64,000 nucleotides of DNA from NCBI GenBank assembly GCA_002270295.1, contig NISF01000003.1:372001-436000 (forward strand). The letters are read 5' to 3'. Every line of letters starts with the position of its first letter. Position 1 is the first letter of the stretch. The DNA is from Enterobacter sp. 10-1 (GTDB taxonomy: Bacteria; Pseudomonadota; Gammaproteobacteria; Enterobacterales; Enterobacteriaceae). Shown piece after piece: positions 33,152 to 43,464 of the stretch. Both the position numbers and the translations under genes were made by a program. The notes below the pieces were generated by a model that worked only from the letters and a program-made list of their open reading frames with translations, searched no databases and was not told where the DNA came from.

Positions 33152-35185
33152 TTATTTGACCTGTTGACCAGGCTGGGCGCCGCTGTCCGGGCTGAGCAGG
33201 AAGATATCTTTCCCGCCAGGGCCCGCCGCCATCACCATTCCTTCGGAGATGCCGAAGCGCATCTTGCGCGGCGCGAGGTTAGCGACCATCACCGTCAGAC
33301 GACCAATCAGCGCCTGCGGATCGGGGTAGGCGCTACGGATGCCGGAGAAGACGTTGCGCTTCTCGCCGCCGATATCCAGCGTCAGGCGCAGCAGCTTGTC
33401 GGAACCGTCGACGAATTCGGCGTTTTCGATCAGCGCAATGCGCATATCCACTTTGGCAAAATCATCAAAGCTGATGGTTTCCTGCAGCGGATCGTCCGCC
33501 AGCGGGCCGGTGGCCGGAGCCGAGAGCGCCTTCACCTCTTCCTTCGATGCCTCTACCAGCGCCTCAACCTGCTTCATTTCGATGCGGTTATACAGCGCTT
33601 TGAAGGTGTTGACCTTATGCGCCAGCAGCGGCTGCTGGATCGCATCCCAGCTCAGCTCGCTGTTGAGGAACGCTTCGGCGCGGGCGGTCAGCTGCGGCAG
33701 GACCGGCTTGAGCCAGGTCATCAGTACGCGGAACAGGTTGATGCCCATGGAGCAGATAGCCTGCAGATCGGCATCGCGGCCTTCCTGTTTGGCGACTACC
33801 CACGGAGCCTGCTCGTCAACGTAGCGGTTAGCCACGTCGGCCAGCGCCATGATTTCACGGATGGCTTTACCGAACTCGCGGCTGTCCCACGCTTCGCCAA
33901 TGCTTGCTGCCGCATCGGTGAAGGTTTTGTACAGCGCCGGATCGGCCAGCTCAGCGGCCAGCACGCCGTCGAAGCGTTTGGCGATAAAGCCGGCGTTGCG
34001 CGACGCGAGGTTAACCAGCTTGTTGACGATGTCGGCGTTGACGCGCTGAATGAAGTCTTCGAGGTTGAGGTCGATATCGTCGATGCGCGAAGAGAGCTTG
34101 GCGGCGTAGTAGTAGCGCAGGCTGTCGGCGTCAAAGTGGTTCAGCCAGGTGCTGGCTTTAATGAAGGTTCCGCGCGATTTAGACATCTTCGCGCCGTTGA
34201 CCGTCACGTAGCCGTGAACGAACAGGTTGGTCGGCTTGCGGAAGCCGCTGCCTTCCAGCATCGCCGGCCAGAACAGGCTGTGGAAGTAGACGATATCCTT
34301 GCCGATAAAGTGATACAGCTCGGCGGCGGAATCTTTCTTCCAGTAGGCGTCAAAGCTTTCGCTATCGCCGCGTTTGTCGCACAGGTTTTTGAATGAACCC
34401 ATGTAGCCGATCGGCGCGTCCAGCCAGACGTAGAAGTATTTGCCCGGCGCGTTGGGAATTTCGAAACCGAAGTACGGCGCATCGCGGGAGATGTCCCACT
34501 GCTGCAGACCAGACTCGAACCACTCCTGCATCTTATTCGCCACCTGCTCCTGCAGCGCGCCGCTGCGGGTCCACGCCTGCAGCATTTCGCTAAACGACGG
34601 CAGGTCGAAGAAGAAGTGCTCGGATTCACGCATCACCGGCGTCGCGCCGGAAACCACCGATTTCGGCTCGATCAGCTCGGTCGGGCTGTAGGTCGCGCCG
34701 CACACTTCGCAGTTATCGCCGTACTGATCCGGTGATTTACATTTCGGGCAGGTCCCCTTCACGAAACGGTCAGGGAGGAACATCCCTTTTTCCGGATCGT
34801 AGAGCTGAGAGATGGTGCGGTTTTTAATAAAACCGTTCTCTTTCAGGCGCGAGTAGATAAGCTCCGACAGCTCGCGGTTTTCGTCGCTGTGCGTGGAGTG
34901 GTAGTTATCGTAGCTAATGTCGAAGCCGGCAAAATCGGCCTGGTGCTCCTGACTCATCTCGCCAATCATCTGCTCCGGAGAGACGCCAAGCTGCTGGGCT
35001 TTCAGCATGATCGGCGTGCCGTGGGCGTCGTCGGCGCAGATGAAGTTGACCTCGTGGCCGCGCATTCGCTGGTAACGGACCCAGACATCAGCCTGGATGT
35101 GCTCCAGCATGTGGCCGAGGTGGATTGAGCCGTTGGCGTACGGCAGCGCGCACGTTACCAGAATTTTCTTCGCGACTTGAGTCAT
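33152..35185 (-). CDS. metG: Methionyl-tRNA synthetase
   Basis: 677 residues from the ATG at 35185 (MTQVAKK), identical in length to E. coli MetG. The class I HIGH-type motif is HLGH (near 23) and the second signature KMSKS is near 333. A zinc knuckle [17 protein letters not shown] lies at about 146-162. A C-terminal OB-fold tRNA-binding/dimerisation domain follows from about 575. It charges initiator and elongator tRNA-Met. It is divergent from mrp. Confidence 0.97.
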   Translation of the reverse strand: MTQVAKKILVTCALPYANGSIHLGHMLEHIQADVWVRYQRMRGHEVNFICADDAHGTPIMLKAQQLGVSPEQMIGEMSQEHQADFAGFDISYDNYHSTHSDENRELSELIYSRLKENGFIKNRTISQLYDPEKGMFLPDRFVKGTCPKCKSPDQYGDNCEVCGATYSPTELIEPKSVVSGATPVMRESEHFFFDLPSFSEMLQAWTRSGALQEQVANKMQEWFESGLQQWDISRDAPYFGFEIPNAPGKYFYVWLDAPIGYMGSFKNLCDKRGDSESFDAYWKKDSAAELYHFIGKDIVYFHSLFWPAMLEGSGFRKPTNLFVHGYVTVNGAKMSKSRGTFIKASTWLNHFDADSLRYYYAAKLSSRIDDIDLNLEDFIQRVNADIVNKLVNLASRNAGFIAKRFDGVLAAELADPALYKTFTDAAASIGEAWDSREFGKAIREIMALADVANRYVDEQAPWVVAKQEGRDADLQAICSMGINLFRVLMTWLKPVLPQLTARAEAFLNSELSWDAIQQPLLAHKVNTFKALYNRIEMKQVEALVEASKEEVKALSAPATGPLADDPLQETISFDDFAKVDMRIALIENAEFVDGSDKLLRLTLDIGGEKRNVFSGIRSAYPDPQALIGRLTVMVANLAPRKMRFGISEGMVMAAGPGGKDIFLLSPDSGAQPGQQVK

Positions 35186-35338
35186 AGTGAGCATTACATC
35201 TTCTGTTGTAAAAAGGGCTTTTGATATTACCAAAAGGGCACTGGGTGCGCCATAAATGGCTGACCATATATGGATAATCCCCAGCTGTGATAAACTCAAT
35301 CATTACTGAAAGCATCTCATAACAACAAAGGAGTCGGG

Positions 35339-36448
35339 ATGAATTCGCAATCCCAGGCCAAATCCCCCGAACGTCTACGCGCGATGGTCGCCGGAACGCT
35401 GGCTAATTTTCAGCACCCCACTTTGAAGCACAATCTCACCGCGCTGAAGGCGCTGCACCACGTCGCCTGGCTGGACGACACCGTGCATATCGAGATTCAG
35501 ATGCCGTTCGTCTGGCACAGCGCTTTTGAAGCCCTGAAAGAGCAGTGCAGCGCCGATCTGCTGCGCATTACCGGCGCCCAGGCTATCGACTGGAAGCTGA
35601 CGCACAGCATCGCCACCCTGAAGCGGGTGAAAAACCAGCCGGGCGTCAACGGCGTGAAGAATATTATTGCCGTGAGCTCCGGTAAGGGCGGGGTCGGGAA
35701 ATCGTCTACGGCGGTTAACCTCGCGCTGGCGCTGGCGGCGGAAGGGGCCAAGGTCGGGATTCTCGACGCCGATATTTACGGCCCGTCGATTCCTACCATG
35801 CTGGGCGCGGAAGATCAGCGCCCCACCTCGCCGGACGGCACCCATATGGCGCCGATTATGAAATTCGGCCTCGCCACCAACTCGATCGGCTATCTGGTGA
35901 CTGACGACAACGCTATGGTGTGGCGCGGCCCGATGGCCAGCAAGGCGCTGATGCAGATGCTGCAGGAGACGCTGTGGCCGGATCTCGACTACCTGGTGCT
36001 GGATATGCCGCCAGGCACCGGCGACATTCAGCTGACGCTGGCGCAGAACATCCCGGTGACCGGCGCGGTTGTGGTCACCACGCCGCAGGACATCGCGCTG
36101 ATCGATGCCAAAAAGGGCATTGTGATGTTCGAAAAAGTGGAGGTGCCGGTGCTGGGTATCGTGGAGAACATGAGCATGCATATTTGCAGCAACTGTGGTC
36201 ACCATGAGCCTATCTTTGGCACCGGCGGCGCGCAGAAGCTGGCGGAGCAATATCATACCCAGCTGCTGGCCCAGCTGCCGCTGCACATTCATCTGCGTGA
36301 GGACCTGGATAACGGTACCCCGACGGTGATCGCCCGCCCGGAAAGCGAGTTTACCGATATCTATCGCCAGCTGGCAGGGCGCGTGGCGGCCCAGCTCTAC
36401 TGGCAAGGTGAGGTTATTCCCAGCGAGATCGCCTTCCGCGCGGTTTAA
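35339..36448 (+). CDS. mrp: Iron-sulfur cluster carrier ATPase Mrp/ApbC
   Basis: 369 residues. The N-terminal MIP18-like domain is followed by a deviant Walker A, SSGKGGVGKSSTAVNLA (near 109-125), and a C-terminal CSNC (near 283) that binds a bridging [4Fe-4S] cluster. It is a Mrp/Nbp35-type scaffold that delivers iron-sulfur clusters. AAGGAG lies 8 bp upstream. It is divergent from metG, as in E. coli. Confidence 0.95.
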   Translation: MNSQSQAKSPERLRAMVAGTLANFQHPTLKHNLTALKALHHVAWLDDTVHIEIQMPFVWHSAFEALKEQCSADLLRITGAQAIDWKLTHSIATLKRVKNQPGVNGVKNIIAVSSGKGGVGKSSTAVNLALALAAEGAKVGILDADIYGPSIPTMLGAEDQRPTSPDGTHMAPIMKFGLATNSIGYLVTDDNAMVWRGPMASKALMQMLQETLWPDLDYLVLDMPPGTGDIQLTLAQNIPVTGAVVVTTPQDIALIDAKKGIVMFEKVEVPVLGIVENMSMHICSNCGHHEPIFGTGGAQKLAEQYHTQLLAQLPLHIHLREDLDNGTPTVIARPESEFTDIYRQLAGRVAAQLYWQGEVIPSEIAFRAV

Positions 36449-36465
36449 CCGCCGCGCGTAAAACA

Positions 36466-36519
36466 ACGCCCGGGACTTCGCTGCGCCATGCGGGAGCAGC
36501 AGAAGGACCGGGCGTTTTT
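36466..36519 (+). terminator. Rho-independent terminator of mrp
   Basis: ACGCCCGG and CCGGGCGT form the base of a long stem and are followed by five Ts. It starts 18 bp after the mrp stop. Confidence 0.8.
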
Positions 36520-36561
36520 CGTTGCGGCTAGCGGCCGCTGCGCGCTGCGTGAGCCTTGCAA

Positions 36562-36879
36562 TCAGTGCTGGTAGAAAATCTCGCCGTCGTAAATTTTGAC
36601 AATTTTACCTTCAGGCTCGGTGACCAGCACATAGCTGCCGCCCATGTAGGTCCAGTGGGTGTTAACGTCTGGCGCAGGCAGGTGGCGCTGCTGCCACTGC
36701 TTAATGGTGTACTCCGGGGTCATATACAGCGCCGGTACGGTATCGCCTACGCGAAACTGCTGGAAGTCGGAGGTAACGCCGTCCAGCTCATATTTCTGCA
36801 GATCGGCGGCGGAAACCGACCCAACGACGCCGGCGCTCGCCAGCAGTACGCCCAGAAGCAGCATTTTTGTTTTACGCAT
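36562..36879 (-). CDS. rcnB: RcnB-like periplasmic nickel/cobalt homeostasis protein
   Basis: 105 residues from the ATG at 36879. A signal peptide occupies about residues 1-23 (cleavage near VSA-A). The mature part matches RcnB/YohN: FRVGDTVPALY, IKQWQQRHLPAPDVNTHWTYMGGSYVL and the end KIYDGEIFY. RcnB modulates the RcnA efflux of Ni(II)/Co(II). Neither rcnA nor rcnR is adjacent here, so it is either an orphan copy or acts with rcnA elsewhere. Confidence 0.85.
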   Translation of the reverse strand: MRKTKMLLLGVLLASAGVVGSVSAADLQKYELDGVTSDFQQFRVGDTVPALYMTPEYTIKQWQQRHLPAPDVNTHWTYMGGSYVLVTEPEGKIVKIYDGEIFYQH

Positions 36880-37055
36880 AAATTCCTCATTATTATCCTG
36901 GACACAAAATCGCAGCCTCGTATCATTCCGAAGCATGACGGCGATGGCAAGTACTGGTTGATTAAAAATGTAAGCAAACGATGGTGCCGGTTACGCGATT
37001 CAGCGAACTGCGCCAGTTTTAGGAAAAGTCCGGCGATTCGGAGGTGGGAGTTAAT

Positions 37056-37970
37056 ATGTTCAGGCTGGAAGATCTGACGTTATTTGTCCGCGCGGCGGCG
37101 CTCGGCAGCTTTAGCGGCGCGGCGCGGGAGGTCGGGCAGCAGCCGGCGCAGGTGAGCGCGGCGATTAAGCGTCTGGAGACCACGCTGAATATCCGTCTTT
37201 TTGCCCGCTCAACCCGCAGCCTGCGCCTGACCCCCGAAGGGGAGACCTGGCTGCCCTATGCGACGCAGATGCTCGACACCCTGCACGCCGGGCTGCAAAA
37301 AATCCAGCTGCCGGATGACGAAATCCGCGGCACGCTGCAAATTGCGGTGCCCTCCGACCTTGGGCGCAATCTGCTGCTGACGGTGTTTCGCGCCTTTCGC
37401 CAGCGCTACCCGGAGCTCAGGCTGCGCATCCTGTTCTCCGATCATCGCACCGACGTGTTTAAAGATCCGGTAGACGTGGCGTTTCGCTATGGCGATAACG
37501 ACGACGCCTCGTTTATCTCGCTGCCCGTCGCCCCGGAAAACCGCCGGGTGCTGGTGGCCTCCCCGGCGTGGATCGCCGAACACGGCGAACCGCAGACCCT
37601 GGAGGAGCTGGCGCAGCGTAACGCTCTGCTGTACGTGCTGCGCGGCAGGCAGTTCGATCGCTGGTCATTAAGCCTGGCGGGGGAGGTTCAGCACGTGCAG
37701 GTTTCTGGCGTTATCGTCAGCGACGATGCGGAAGTGATTCGCCGTCTGGCGATTGCCGGGGAGGGGTTTGCCTACAAATCCTGGCTCGACGTCAGCGACG
37801 ATATTCGCGCCGGGCGGCTGAAGGTTCTCCTGCCGCAGTATCAGGGCGACCGGGTGCCGCTGAATATGATTTGCCCGCACCGCAAGCAGCTCTCTGCCGC
37901 GGTGCGTTTGCTGTATGAAGAGGTGAAGGCCCGCTGCGAGGCGCTGCAGAACCAGCGCCCGGCGCCTTAG
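37056..37970 (+). CDS. LysR-family regulator
   Basis: 304 residues from the ATG at 37056, which has GAGGTGGGAG upstream. The winged helix (about 1-60) reads FRLEDLTLFVRAAALGSFSGAAREVGQQPAQVSAAIKRLE, and the substrate-binding domain follows. It is of the group often annotated as DsdC/YafC-like. It ends 4 bp into the 3' end of the convergent NCS2 permease. Its target is not evident; it could be its own neighbours. Confidence 0.85.
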   Translation: MFRLEDLTLFVRAAALGSFSGAAREVGQQPAQVSAAIKRLETTLNIRLFARSTRSLRLTPEGETWLPYATQMLDTLHAGLQKIQLPDDEIRGTLQIAVPSDLGRNLLLTVFRAFRQRYPELRLRILFSDHRTDVFKDPVDVAFRYGDNDDASFISLPVAPENRRVLVASPAWIAEHGEPQTLEELAQRNALLYVLRGRQFDRWSLSLAGEVQHVQVSGVIVSDDAEVIRRLAIAGEGFAYKSWLDVSDDIRAGRLKVLLPQYQGDRVPLNMICPHRKQLSAAVRLLYEEVKARCEALQNQRPAP

Positions 37971-39310
37971 TGCCTTACCAGCGTCGCGAAGTAGTAGACC
38001 AGCGGAATCGCGAGGATCCACAGCCCTAACGGGATCTCGCGCCACTTTCCGGCAACGGCCTTAATCACGATATAGAACAGCAGCCCGCCGGCGATGCCGG
38101 TACCAAAGCTGTTGGCAATAAGGGTGATCATCACCATCATTAACACCGGCAGCCCGTCGGTAAAGTTGGCTAAATCGACCTTGCGCAGACCGCTGAACAT
38201 ATTCAGACCAATCAGGATCAGCGCCGGCGCGGTGGCCTCTTTAGGGATCATCAGCGCAATCGGGGTAAACAGCAGCATCAGCAGGAACATCACCGCCGCC
38301 GCCAGCGCCGTCAGCCCGGTTTTGCCGCCCGCTTCGGCCGCCGCGGAGGACTCAATCAGCGCGGTGGCTGCCGGAATACCGACCCACGGCCCGATAGCTG
38401 CGGCGATGGAGTCGACCATAAACGGCCGGTTGATGTGCACCATATTGCCCTCCTCATCCAGCAGGCCCGCCTCGCCGCCTACCGCCAGAGTTGTCCCCAT
38501 GGTGGAGAAGAACTCAGAGGCGAAAAAGATAAACAGAAACGGCAGAAAGGCGATATTCAGCGCGCCGAGCATATCGACGTGACCGAGCACCGGCGTCAGC
38601 GAGTGCGGCATGGCGATAAAGCTGGTCGGCAGCCGGGTGACGCCGGCCGGGATCCCCACGAGGGTGGCAACGAGGATGGCCCACAGAATCGCGCCCGGAA
38701 TGCGCCGTGCCTGCAGCGCAATGGCGAGAAACAGGCCGCACAGCGCCACCAGCGCGCCGGGGGCCAGGAAATCGCCGAGCATCAGGGCGTTGGTTTTCGC
38801 ATTCGCCAGCACCAGGCCGGCGTTGCGAAAGCCGAGAACCGCCACGAACAGCCCGATGGAGGCCGTTAGCCCCAGCTTGATCGACTGCGGCACCGAGCGG
38901 GTCACTACCTCGCGCAGGCCGAATTTGGTCAACAGGAAAAACAGAATTCCGGACCAGCAGGCGATGCCGAGGCCGATTTGCCAGCCGATACCTTCGCTAC
39001 CGGCCAGGGTGACGCCCACCAGCACCGATCCGCCGATGCCGGGGCCGACGATAAACGGCAGGTTAGCGTAGAACGCCATCAGCAGCGTTCCGGCGACGAA
39101 GACCAGAATCGTTCCGGTGGTAACCGCGCCTTTATCCATCCCGCCTACCGCCAGCAGGCCGGGAATAACCACCAGCAGATAGGCGGCGGCGAGAAAGCCG
39201 GTGACCCCCGCCAGGCACTCGGTACGCAGCGTACTGCCGCGTGAGTAGAGGGAAAATCGCCGTTCCAGCCAGCTGCCCCGGGTTGATGCAGGAAGTGTGT
39301 TGTCAGCCAT
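37967..39310 (-). CDS. NCS2/AzgA-type purine permease, probable adenine transporter
   Basis: 447 residues with 12-13 hydrophobic segments. The AzgA-subfamily motifs are TECLAGVTGFLAAAYLLVVIP near 29-49, FVGPGIGGS-type glycine stretch near 86, and ATALIESSAAAEAGGKTGLTAL near 320. It lies 2 bp downstream of adenine deaminase in one operon, so the natural substrate is adenine or a related purine. It is comparable to E. coli AdeP/AdeQ. The fine specificity is inferred from context. Confidence 0.85.
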   Translation of the reverse strand: MADNTLPASTRGSWLERRFSLYSRGSTLRTECLAGVTGFLAAAYLLVVIPGLLAVGGMDKGAVTTGTILVFVAGTLLMAFYANLPFIVGPGIGGSVLVGVTLAGSEGIGWQIGLGIACWSGILFFLLTKFGLREVVTRSVPQSIKLGLTASIGLFVAVLGFRNAGLVLANAKTNALMLGDFLAPGALVALCGLFLAIALQARRIPGAILWAILVATLVGIPAGVTRLPTSFIAMPHSLTPVLGHVDMLGALNIAFLPFLFIFFASEFFSTMGTTLAVGGEAGLLDEEGNMVHINRPFMVDSIAAAIGPWVGIPAATALIESSAAAEAGGKTGLTALAAAVMFLLMLLFTPIALMIPKEATAPALILIGLNMFSGLRKVDLANFTDGLPVLMMVMITLIANSFGTGIAGGLLFYIVIKAVAGKWREIPLGLWILAIPLVYYFATLVRH

Positions 39311-39312
39311 TA

Positions 39313-41121
39313 TCAGGCTCCGTGGTGATTATTGTTGTTGGTATGCTCCGGGGTTTCCCGGCAGGCTATCAGCGGGTCGACGATCCGGCGGGTGGTGCCG
39401 TCGGTCAAACCCAAATCGGTCAAATGCGGCCCGGCGTTACAGGCGAGGCAGGTCCCCTCGATGGCCTTAAACACCCGATACGGCGGCTCCCAGTCGGCAA
39501 TTTCGGCGCTCAGATCGCGCAGCTCGCGGAACTGGCGCGCAAGCTCCGGCGCCGGCAGGTCGGAAAGCATCCCGGCAATCGGCATGGCGACGTGGGCCAG
39601 AATCTCTCCCCGCTGCGCCAGCGCCATGCCGCCGCCGGAGGCGATCAGCCGGTTGGCGGCCCGCGCCATCTCTTCGGCGTCTCGCCCGAGCACCACGAGG
39701 TTGTGCGAGTCGTGGGAGTAGCTGGTGGCAATCGCCCCGCGCAGCTCGCCCCAGCCCTCAAGCAGGGCAATCTGCGGCGTCGCCTGATGGCGCCCGTGGC
39801 GGTGCTTGACCCAAATCAGGCTGAAGCCGTCGGGCAGCTGGACGCTGCCGTCGCGGATCTGCACCTCAACTTCCCCCCACTGCGTAAAACGCGCGCCGCG
39901 AATATGCCGCAGGCGGGCGACGCCGTGGCGAATACCGCCGACCTTGAGGATAAAGTCGTCGGCGCTCAGCGGCGCAAGCTGCAGGGTATCGCGCGGCGGC
40001 GTGACGTCGGTGGCCGCAGGAATGGGCTGGTGCAGCTGTCCGTCCCGGGCAATTAGCTTCCCGGCGACATAGACCTCGCGCGCCTGCAGCTCATCCAGAT
40101 CGGGAAACACCACCAGGTCCGCGCGGCGGCCGGCGGCAATCAGGCCTAAGTCATGGCGCTGCAGGCGGATCGCCGCGTTCAGCGTGGCGAAACGCAGGGC
40201 ATCGGTGGCCGGCAGGCCGTGCCCAATCAGCAGGTTTAGCAGGGCGATAATGCCGCCTTTTTCCAGCAGCATATCCGGCGGCACATCGTCGGTGCAGACG
40301 GTGATTTGCGAGGAGAGATGCGGCAGGGTTTTCAGCGCCTTGACGATATCCTCCAGCAGATAGGGGTGCGAGCCGCGAATCTGCAGCGTCAGGCCGGCGC
40401 GCAGCTTTTCCAGCGCATCCTCCGCCGAGGTAAGCTCATGATCGGAGGTGACGCCGGCGGCCAGATAGGCCTGCAGATCCGCGCCGTTCAGCCCGCGGGC
40501 GTGGCCTTCAATCAGCTTGCCGCTGTTGAGACCCGCCTGGACTATCTCCTGCATCCGCTCGCTGGCGTGCAGCACGCCGTGCATATCCATCACTTCCGCC
40601 ACGCCGCGCACTTCCGGCCACGCCAGCATGGTGGTCATCTCTTCTCCGGCAAAATCGGCGCCGGACATCTCCAGCCCAGGCGTGGACGGGACGCTGGAGG
40701 GGGCGGCGACCATCACCTCCAGCGGCAGATTGCGGCTGGCGGCAACGGCGTAGCGCACGCCCTCCACGCCGAGAACGTTGGCCAGCTCGTGCGGATCCCA
40801 AAATACCGCCGTCGTTCCCTGGGCGAGGACGATTTCCGCGTAGCGCTCGGGAGGCAGATGGGAGCTTTCGAGGTGGACGTGGGTATCCATCAGCCCCGGA
40901 GAGAGGTATGCGCCCCGCAGGTCGTGGGATTCCGCGGCATCGCTGCGGCTACCGCGCGGGTGGACGCTGGCAATCATCTCTCCGACGATGCCGACGTCGG
41001 CGGCGCGGATTTCCCCGGTGACCATATCAACGATCTGTCCCCCGGTGAGTAAGAGGTCGAACGGCAATTCGCCCCGGGCGGCCTGCACGGCGCGGCGGCG
41101 GTTTTCAGCACTGCTGGACAT
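39313..41121 (-). CDS. ade: Adenine deaminase
   Basis: 602 residues from the ATG at 41121, close to the 588 of E. coli Ade. It is an amidohydrolase: the metal motif is DTHVHLESSH (near 92-101), then the HELANVLG region and a conserved CTDDVPPDML, all typical of class 2 adenine deaminases. It converts adenine to hypoxanthine and ammonia. It is co-transcribed with the purine permease and divergent from a LysR gene, forming a small adenine-salvage module. Confidence 0.92.
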   Translation of the reverse strand: MSSSAENRRRAVQAARGELPFDLLLTGGQIVDMVTGEIRAADVGIVGEMIASVHPRGSRSDAAESHDLRGAYLSPGLMDTHVHLESSHLPPERYAEIVLAQGTTAVFWDPHELANVLGVEGVRYAVAASRNLPLEVMVAAPSSVPSTPGLEMSGADFAGEEMTTMLAWPEVRGVAEVMDMHGVLHASERMQEIVQAGLNSGKLIEGHARGLNGADLQAYLAAGVTSDHELTSAEDALEKLRAGLTLQIRGSHPYLLEDIVKALKTLPHLSSQITVCTDDVPPDMLLEKGGIIALLNLLIGHGLPATDALRFATLNAAIRLQRHDLGLIAAGRRADLVVFPDLDELQAREVYVAGKLIARDGQLHQPIPAATDVTPPRDTLQLAPLSADDFILKVGGIRHGVARLRHIRGARFTQWGEVEVQIRDGSVQLPDGFSLIWVKHRHGRHQATPQIALLEGWGELRGAIATSYSHDSHNLVVLGRDAEEMARAANRLIASGGGMALAQRGEILAHVAMPIAGMLSDLPAPELARQFRELRDLSAEIADWEPPYRVFKAIEGTCLACNAGPHLTDLGLTDGTTRRIVDPLIACRETPEHTNNNNHHGA

Positions 41122-41236
41122 AACAACTCCGGCACAAGGATAATGGCGATACTCTAGGGGCACAGCAAACGTTTGCCCAGATGAATAAATTTATCGCCCG
41201 ATAAGCTCGGGTTATTCTGCCTGCTCACTCTCAGCG

Positions 41237-42169
41237 ATGGATAACATGACCGAACCGTGGCAGCGGCTGCCCGCGCTTTCTCTCAAGCAGCTACAGTATT
41301 TTGTTACCCTGGCGCAGCTGCGTCATTTTACCGATACCGCCAACCGGCTGGCCATCAGCCAACCGGCGCTGAGCAGCGCGCTGCGGCAGGTGGAGGCGGT
41401 GCTCGGCGGCAAGCTGGTGAACCGCACCGCCTCTTCGGTCACGCTAACCGAACTGGGCGCGGCGATCCTGCCCCACGCGCAGCGCGTGCTGAGCGTGGCC
41501 CAACTGGCGTTTGATGATATGCGGCAGATTGTCGAAGCCGGCGGCGACGGTACGGTGCGCATTGGGCTGATGCCGTCGGTCAGCTCGCTGCTTTTTCCCC
41601 TGCTGCCGCAGACCCTGGCCGAGACCTTTCCGCGCCTGCGGGTCGAGTTTCACGATCGGGCCAACGACGCGCTGGTGCGCGAACTGCTGAGCGGGCAGAT
41701 TGATTTCGCCGTGGGCGCCATCGACAGCTCGTTGCCCGCAGAGCTGCAGGTTTATCCGCTGCGTGAGGACCCGTTTGTGGCGGTGCTGCACGGCGACGAT
41801 CCGCTCGCCAGCCAGCCGCATCTGCCGTGGAAGCTGCTGGCCGGTCGCGAAATCGCGGTGTTCTCGAAAGGCAATATCCAGCGGCTGGTGGGGGCGCTGG
41901 CGGAGAGCCATCGCCTGACGCTGAATACGCGCTATCAGGTGGACTATATCGAAACGCTGTATGGCCTGGTGCGGTCGCGCCTGGCGATAGCCATTCTGCC
42001 CGAGCTCTATACCACTCATTTATGCGATCCGCAGCTGAAGATAGCCCAGTTGCAGCAGCCCGCGCTGAGCCGCACCGTGGCGCTAATGCGCGGGCCGCAG
42101 CCGCTACCGCCGCTGATTGAGTCCAGCTTCGCGTTGCTGCTGAGTTCGCTGCGGGAAGTGAATCCGTAA
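41237..42169 (+). CDS. LysR-family regulator, probably of the ade operon
   Basis: 310 residues with a LysR helix-turn-helix (about 18-40, LKQLQYFVTLAQLRHFTDTANRLAISQPALSSAL) and a substrate-binding domain. It is divergent from ade across about 115 bp, the usual layout of a LysR regulator and its target. Regulation of adenine use is inferred from position alone. Confidence 0.85.
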   Translation: MDNMTEPWQRLPALSLKQLQYFVTLAQLRHFTDTANRLAISQPALSSALRQVEAVLGGKLVNRTASSVTLTELGAAILPHAQRVLSVAQLAFDDMRQIVEAGGDGTVRIGLMPSVSSLLFPLLPQTLAETFPRLRVEFHDRANDALVRELLSGQIDFAVGAIDSSLPAELQVYPLREDPFVAVLHGDDPLASQPHLPWKLLAGREIAVFSKGNIQRLVGALAESHRLTLNTRYQVDYIETLYGLVRSRLAIAILPELYTTHLCDPQLKIAQLQQPALSRTVALMRGPQPLPPLIESSFALLLSSLREVNP

Positions 42170-42206
42170 TCAGCCGCCACTCTTTCGGGGAGGCCGCAGC
42201 GCTGGG

Positions 42207-42629
42207 TCAGGGCAGGTGCTTAATCAGCACGTCCACGCTGAGGTGATTGATGTACTCGAGCGAGCGGGAAGCCATCACCCCCAGCAGGCGGTTGCGGTGG
42301 CCGGCAATAATCAAATCGATATTGCGCTGGCGCACGCACTCCTCGACGTCGGCAAAGCGGCGGGCGGTGACCAGCGCCAGCGTCTGCACCGGCAGAGCGA
42401 CGGTGGTAGCCAGTTCGTTGAGCAGGGCTTTGGCCTGGATCACCTCCTGCGAGACGTCATCATCCATCAGGCTGTCGGAAACATAGTTCAGCGCCCGATA
42501 GTCGGTACTGATATGGGCGATGGTTATCTTCATGGCGTTCTCTTCGGCCATTTTAGCCGCGTGCTGAAGCAGCGGAACCCCGTCAGTGCTGCTGTTAATC
42601 AGCACCAGCGCATGGTGATAAACGGACAT
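42207..42629 (-). CDS. Universal stress protein, UspA family
   Basis: 140 residues from the ATG at 42629 with GAGGTGGG upstream. It has a single Usp domain: the N-terminal strand HHALVLINSSTDG and a degenerate nucleotide loop GHRNRLLGVMASRSLEYINHL near 110-130, close to the UspC/UspD pattern. It is cytoplasmic. Which Usp it corresponds to cannot be settled from the sequence alone. Confidence 0.82.
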   Translation of the reverse strand: MSVYHHALVLINSSTDGVPLLQHAAKMAEENAMKITIAHISTDYRALNYVSDSLMDDDVSQEVIQAKALLNELATTVALPVQTLALVTARRFADVEECVRQRNIDLIIAGHRNRLLGVMASRSLEYINHLSVDVLIKHLP

Positions 42630-43028
42630 AGCCCACCTCGGTTGGTTATCTGCGCAAAACATTATTCCCACTGCTAATCTTGTGCCCGGGTAGCGGCGAA
42701 AGCAAATCGATATGTGCGTAAAAAGGGCAGGGAAATCAGGGCGGGAAGCGCATGTTCCGGGGGCTGGAAAACGGTAAAGCATCCCCCACGAGCGGCGGCG
42801 GGGTCAGTCCACTGGCAACCTGCCGTTGATGCAGTGGATTTTAGACGGTACAAACGACGACGCGATTATTAATGTCGGCCTGATTGTCGTCGTTCCAGCC
42901 TGCTTGATCGTATTCAAAATTACGGATTCGATAGCGCTATTCGGCATTATCTTAATGAGAAAAGAACGAATAAGATCAACTAAACCGGGCGGTTTCCCGT
43001 CCGGTTTTTTTATGCCTGTGTTTTAGAT
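42630..43028. other. Intergenic stretch with a terminator and no supported gene
   Basis: A 66-codon frame at 42829-43026 reads through a terminator stem and has no ribosome-binding site, so I do not call it. The terminator at 42984-43011 has arms AACCGG/CCGGTT and seven Ts, then TATGCCT. The same terminal hexamer-plus-tail pattern recurs twice inside the mobile element at 47114 and 53757. Confidence 0.5.
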
Positions 43029-43199
43029 TCAGCCCGGACCATGACCTCCACCAAATCCACCGCCACCGCCACCACCAGGCCCTTGCATCGGACCTCCGCC
43101 ACCGCCGCCTCCGCCACCTGGTCCCCACCAGGGCATGATACATCCGGATAAACTGGAGACACTTGCTACTACAAGCACGAAAAGGATTATTTTTTTCAT
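43029..43199 (-). CDS. Small glycine-rich lipoprotein
   Basis: 56 residues. The N-terminus MKKIILFVLVVASVSSLSGC is a textbook lipoprotein signal with lipobox LSGC, so C20 would be lipidated. The mature part is only 37 residues: IMPWWGP, a run of nine glycines, PMQGP, seven glycines, then FGGGHGPG. AGGAG-like bases precede the ATG. The function is unknown; the His and Met residues are too few to argue for metal binding. It lies just left of the thiM promoter region and the element. It is conserved in form with small Gly-rich lipoproteins of Klebsiella, as far as I recall. Confidence 0.72.
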   Translation of the reverse strand: MKKIILFVLVVASVSSLSGCIMPWWGPGGGGGGGGGPMQGPGGGGGGGFGGGHGPG

Positions 43200-43464
43200 C
43201 TTCAACTCCTGAACTGGAGTAGACAGATTATCATTCCGTTATGAATTTCTATTCAGCGTTTTCCTAAATCCCGAGTTGTCAATGACAATCTTCACATTTT
43301 CTACATTTTGTAGCTCATTATCTCGACATATCGCGATAGCGCCACCGGGGATGCCGCGTGTTTTGGTTTGCTCTTGTGGTCCCCAACATGGGTCACTGGC
43401 GGGACGTATGCTGTTTTTAGAAAGGTTGTGTCTTTGACTTCCCGATGGCATTATCCTGATCAGA

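Noticed and set aside
42829..43026. 65-codon frame with a hydrophobic segment right of the Usp gene
   Set aside because: It lacks a ribosome-binding site and its last codons run through a terminator stem and T run.
43239..43451. 70-codon leftward frame left of the riboswitch
   Set aside because: It covers the thiM promoter region, has odd composition and no ribosome-binding site.
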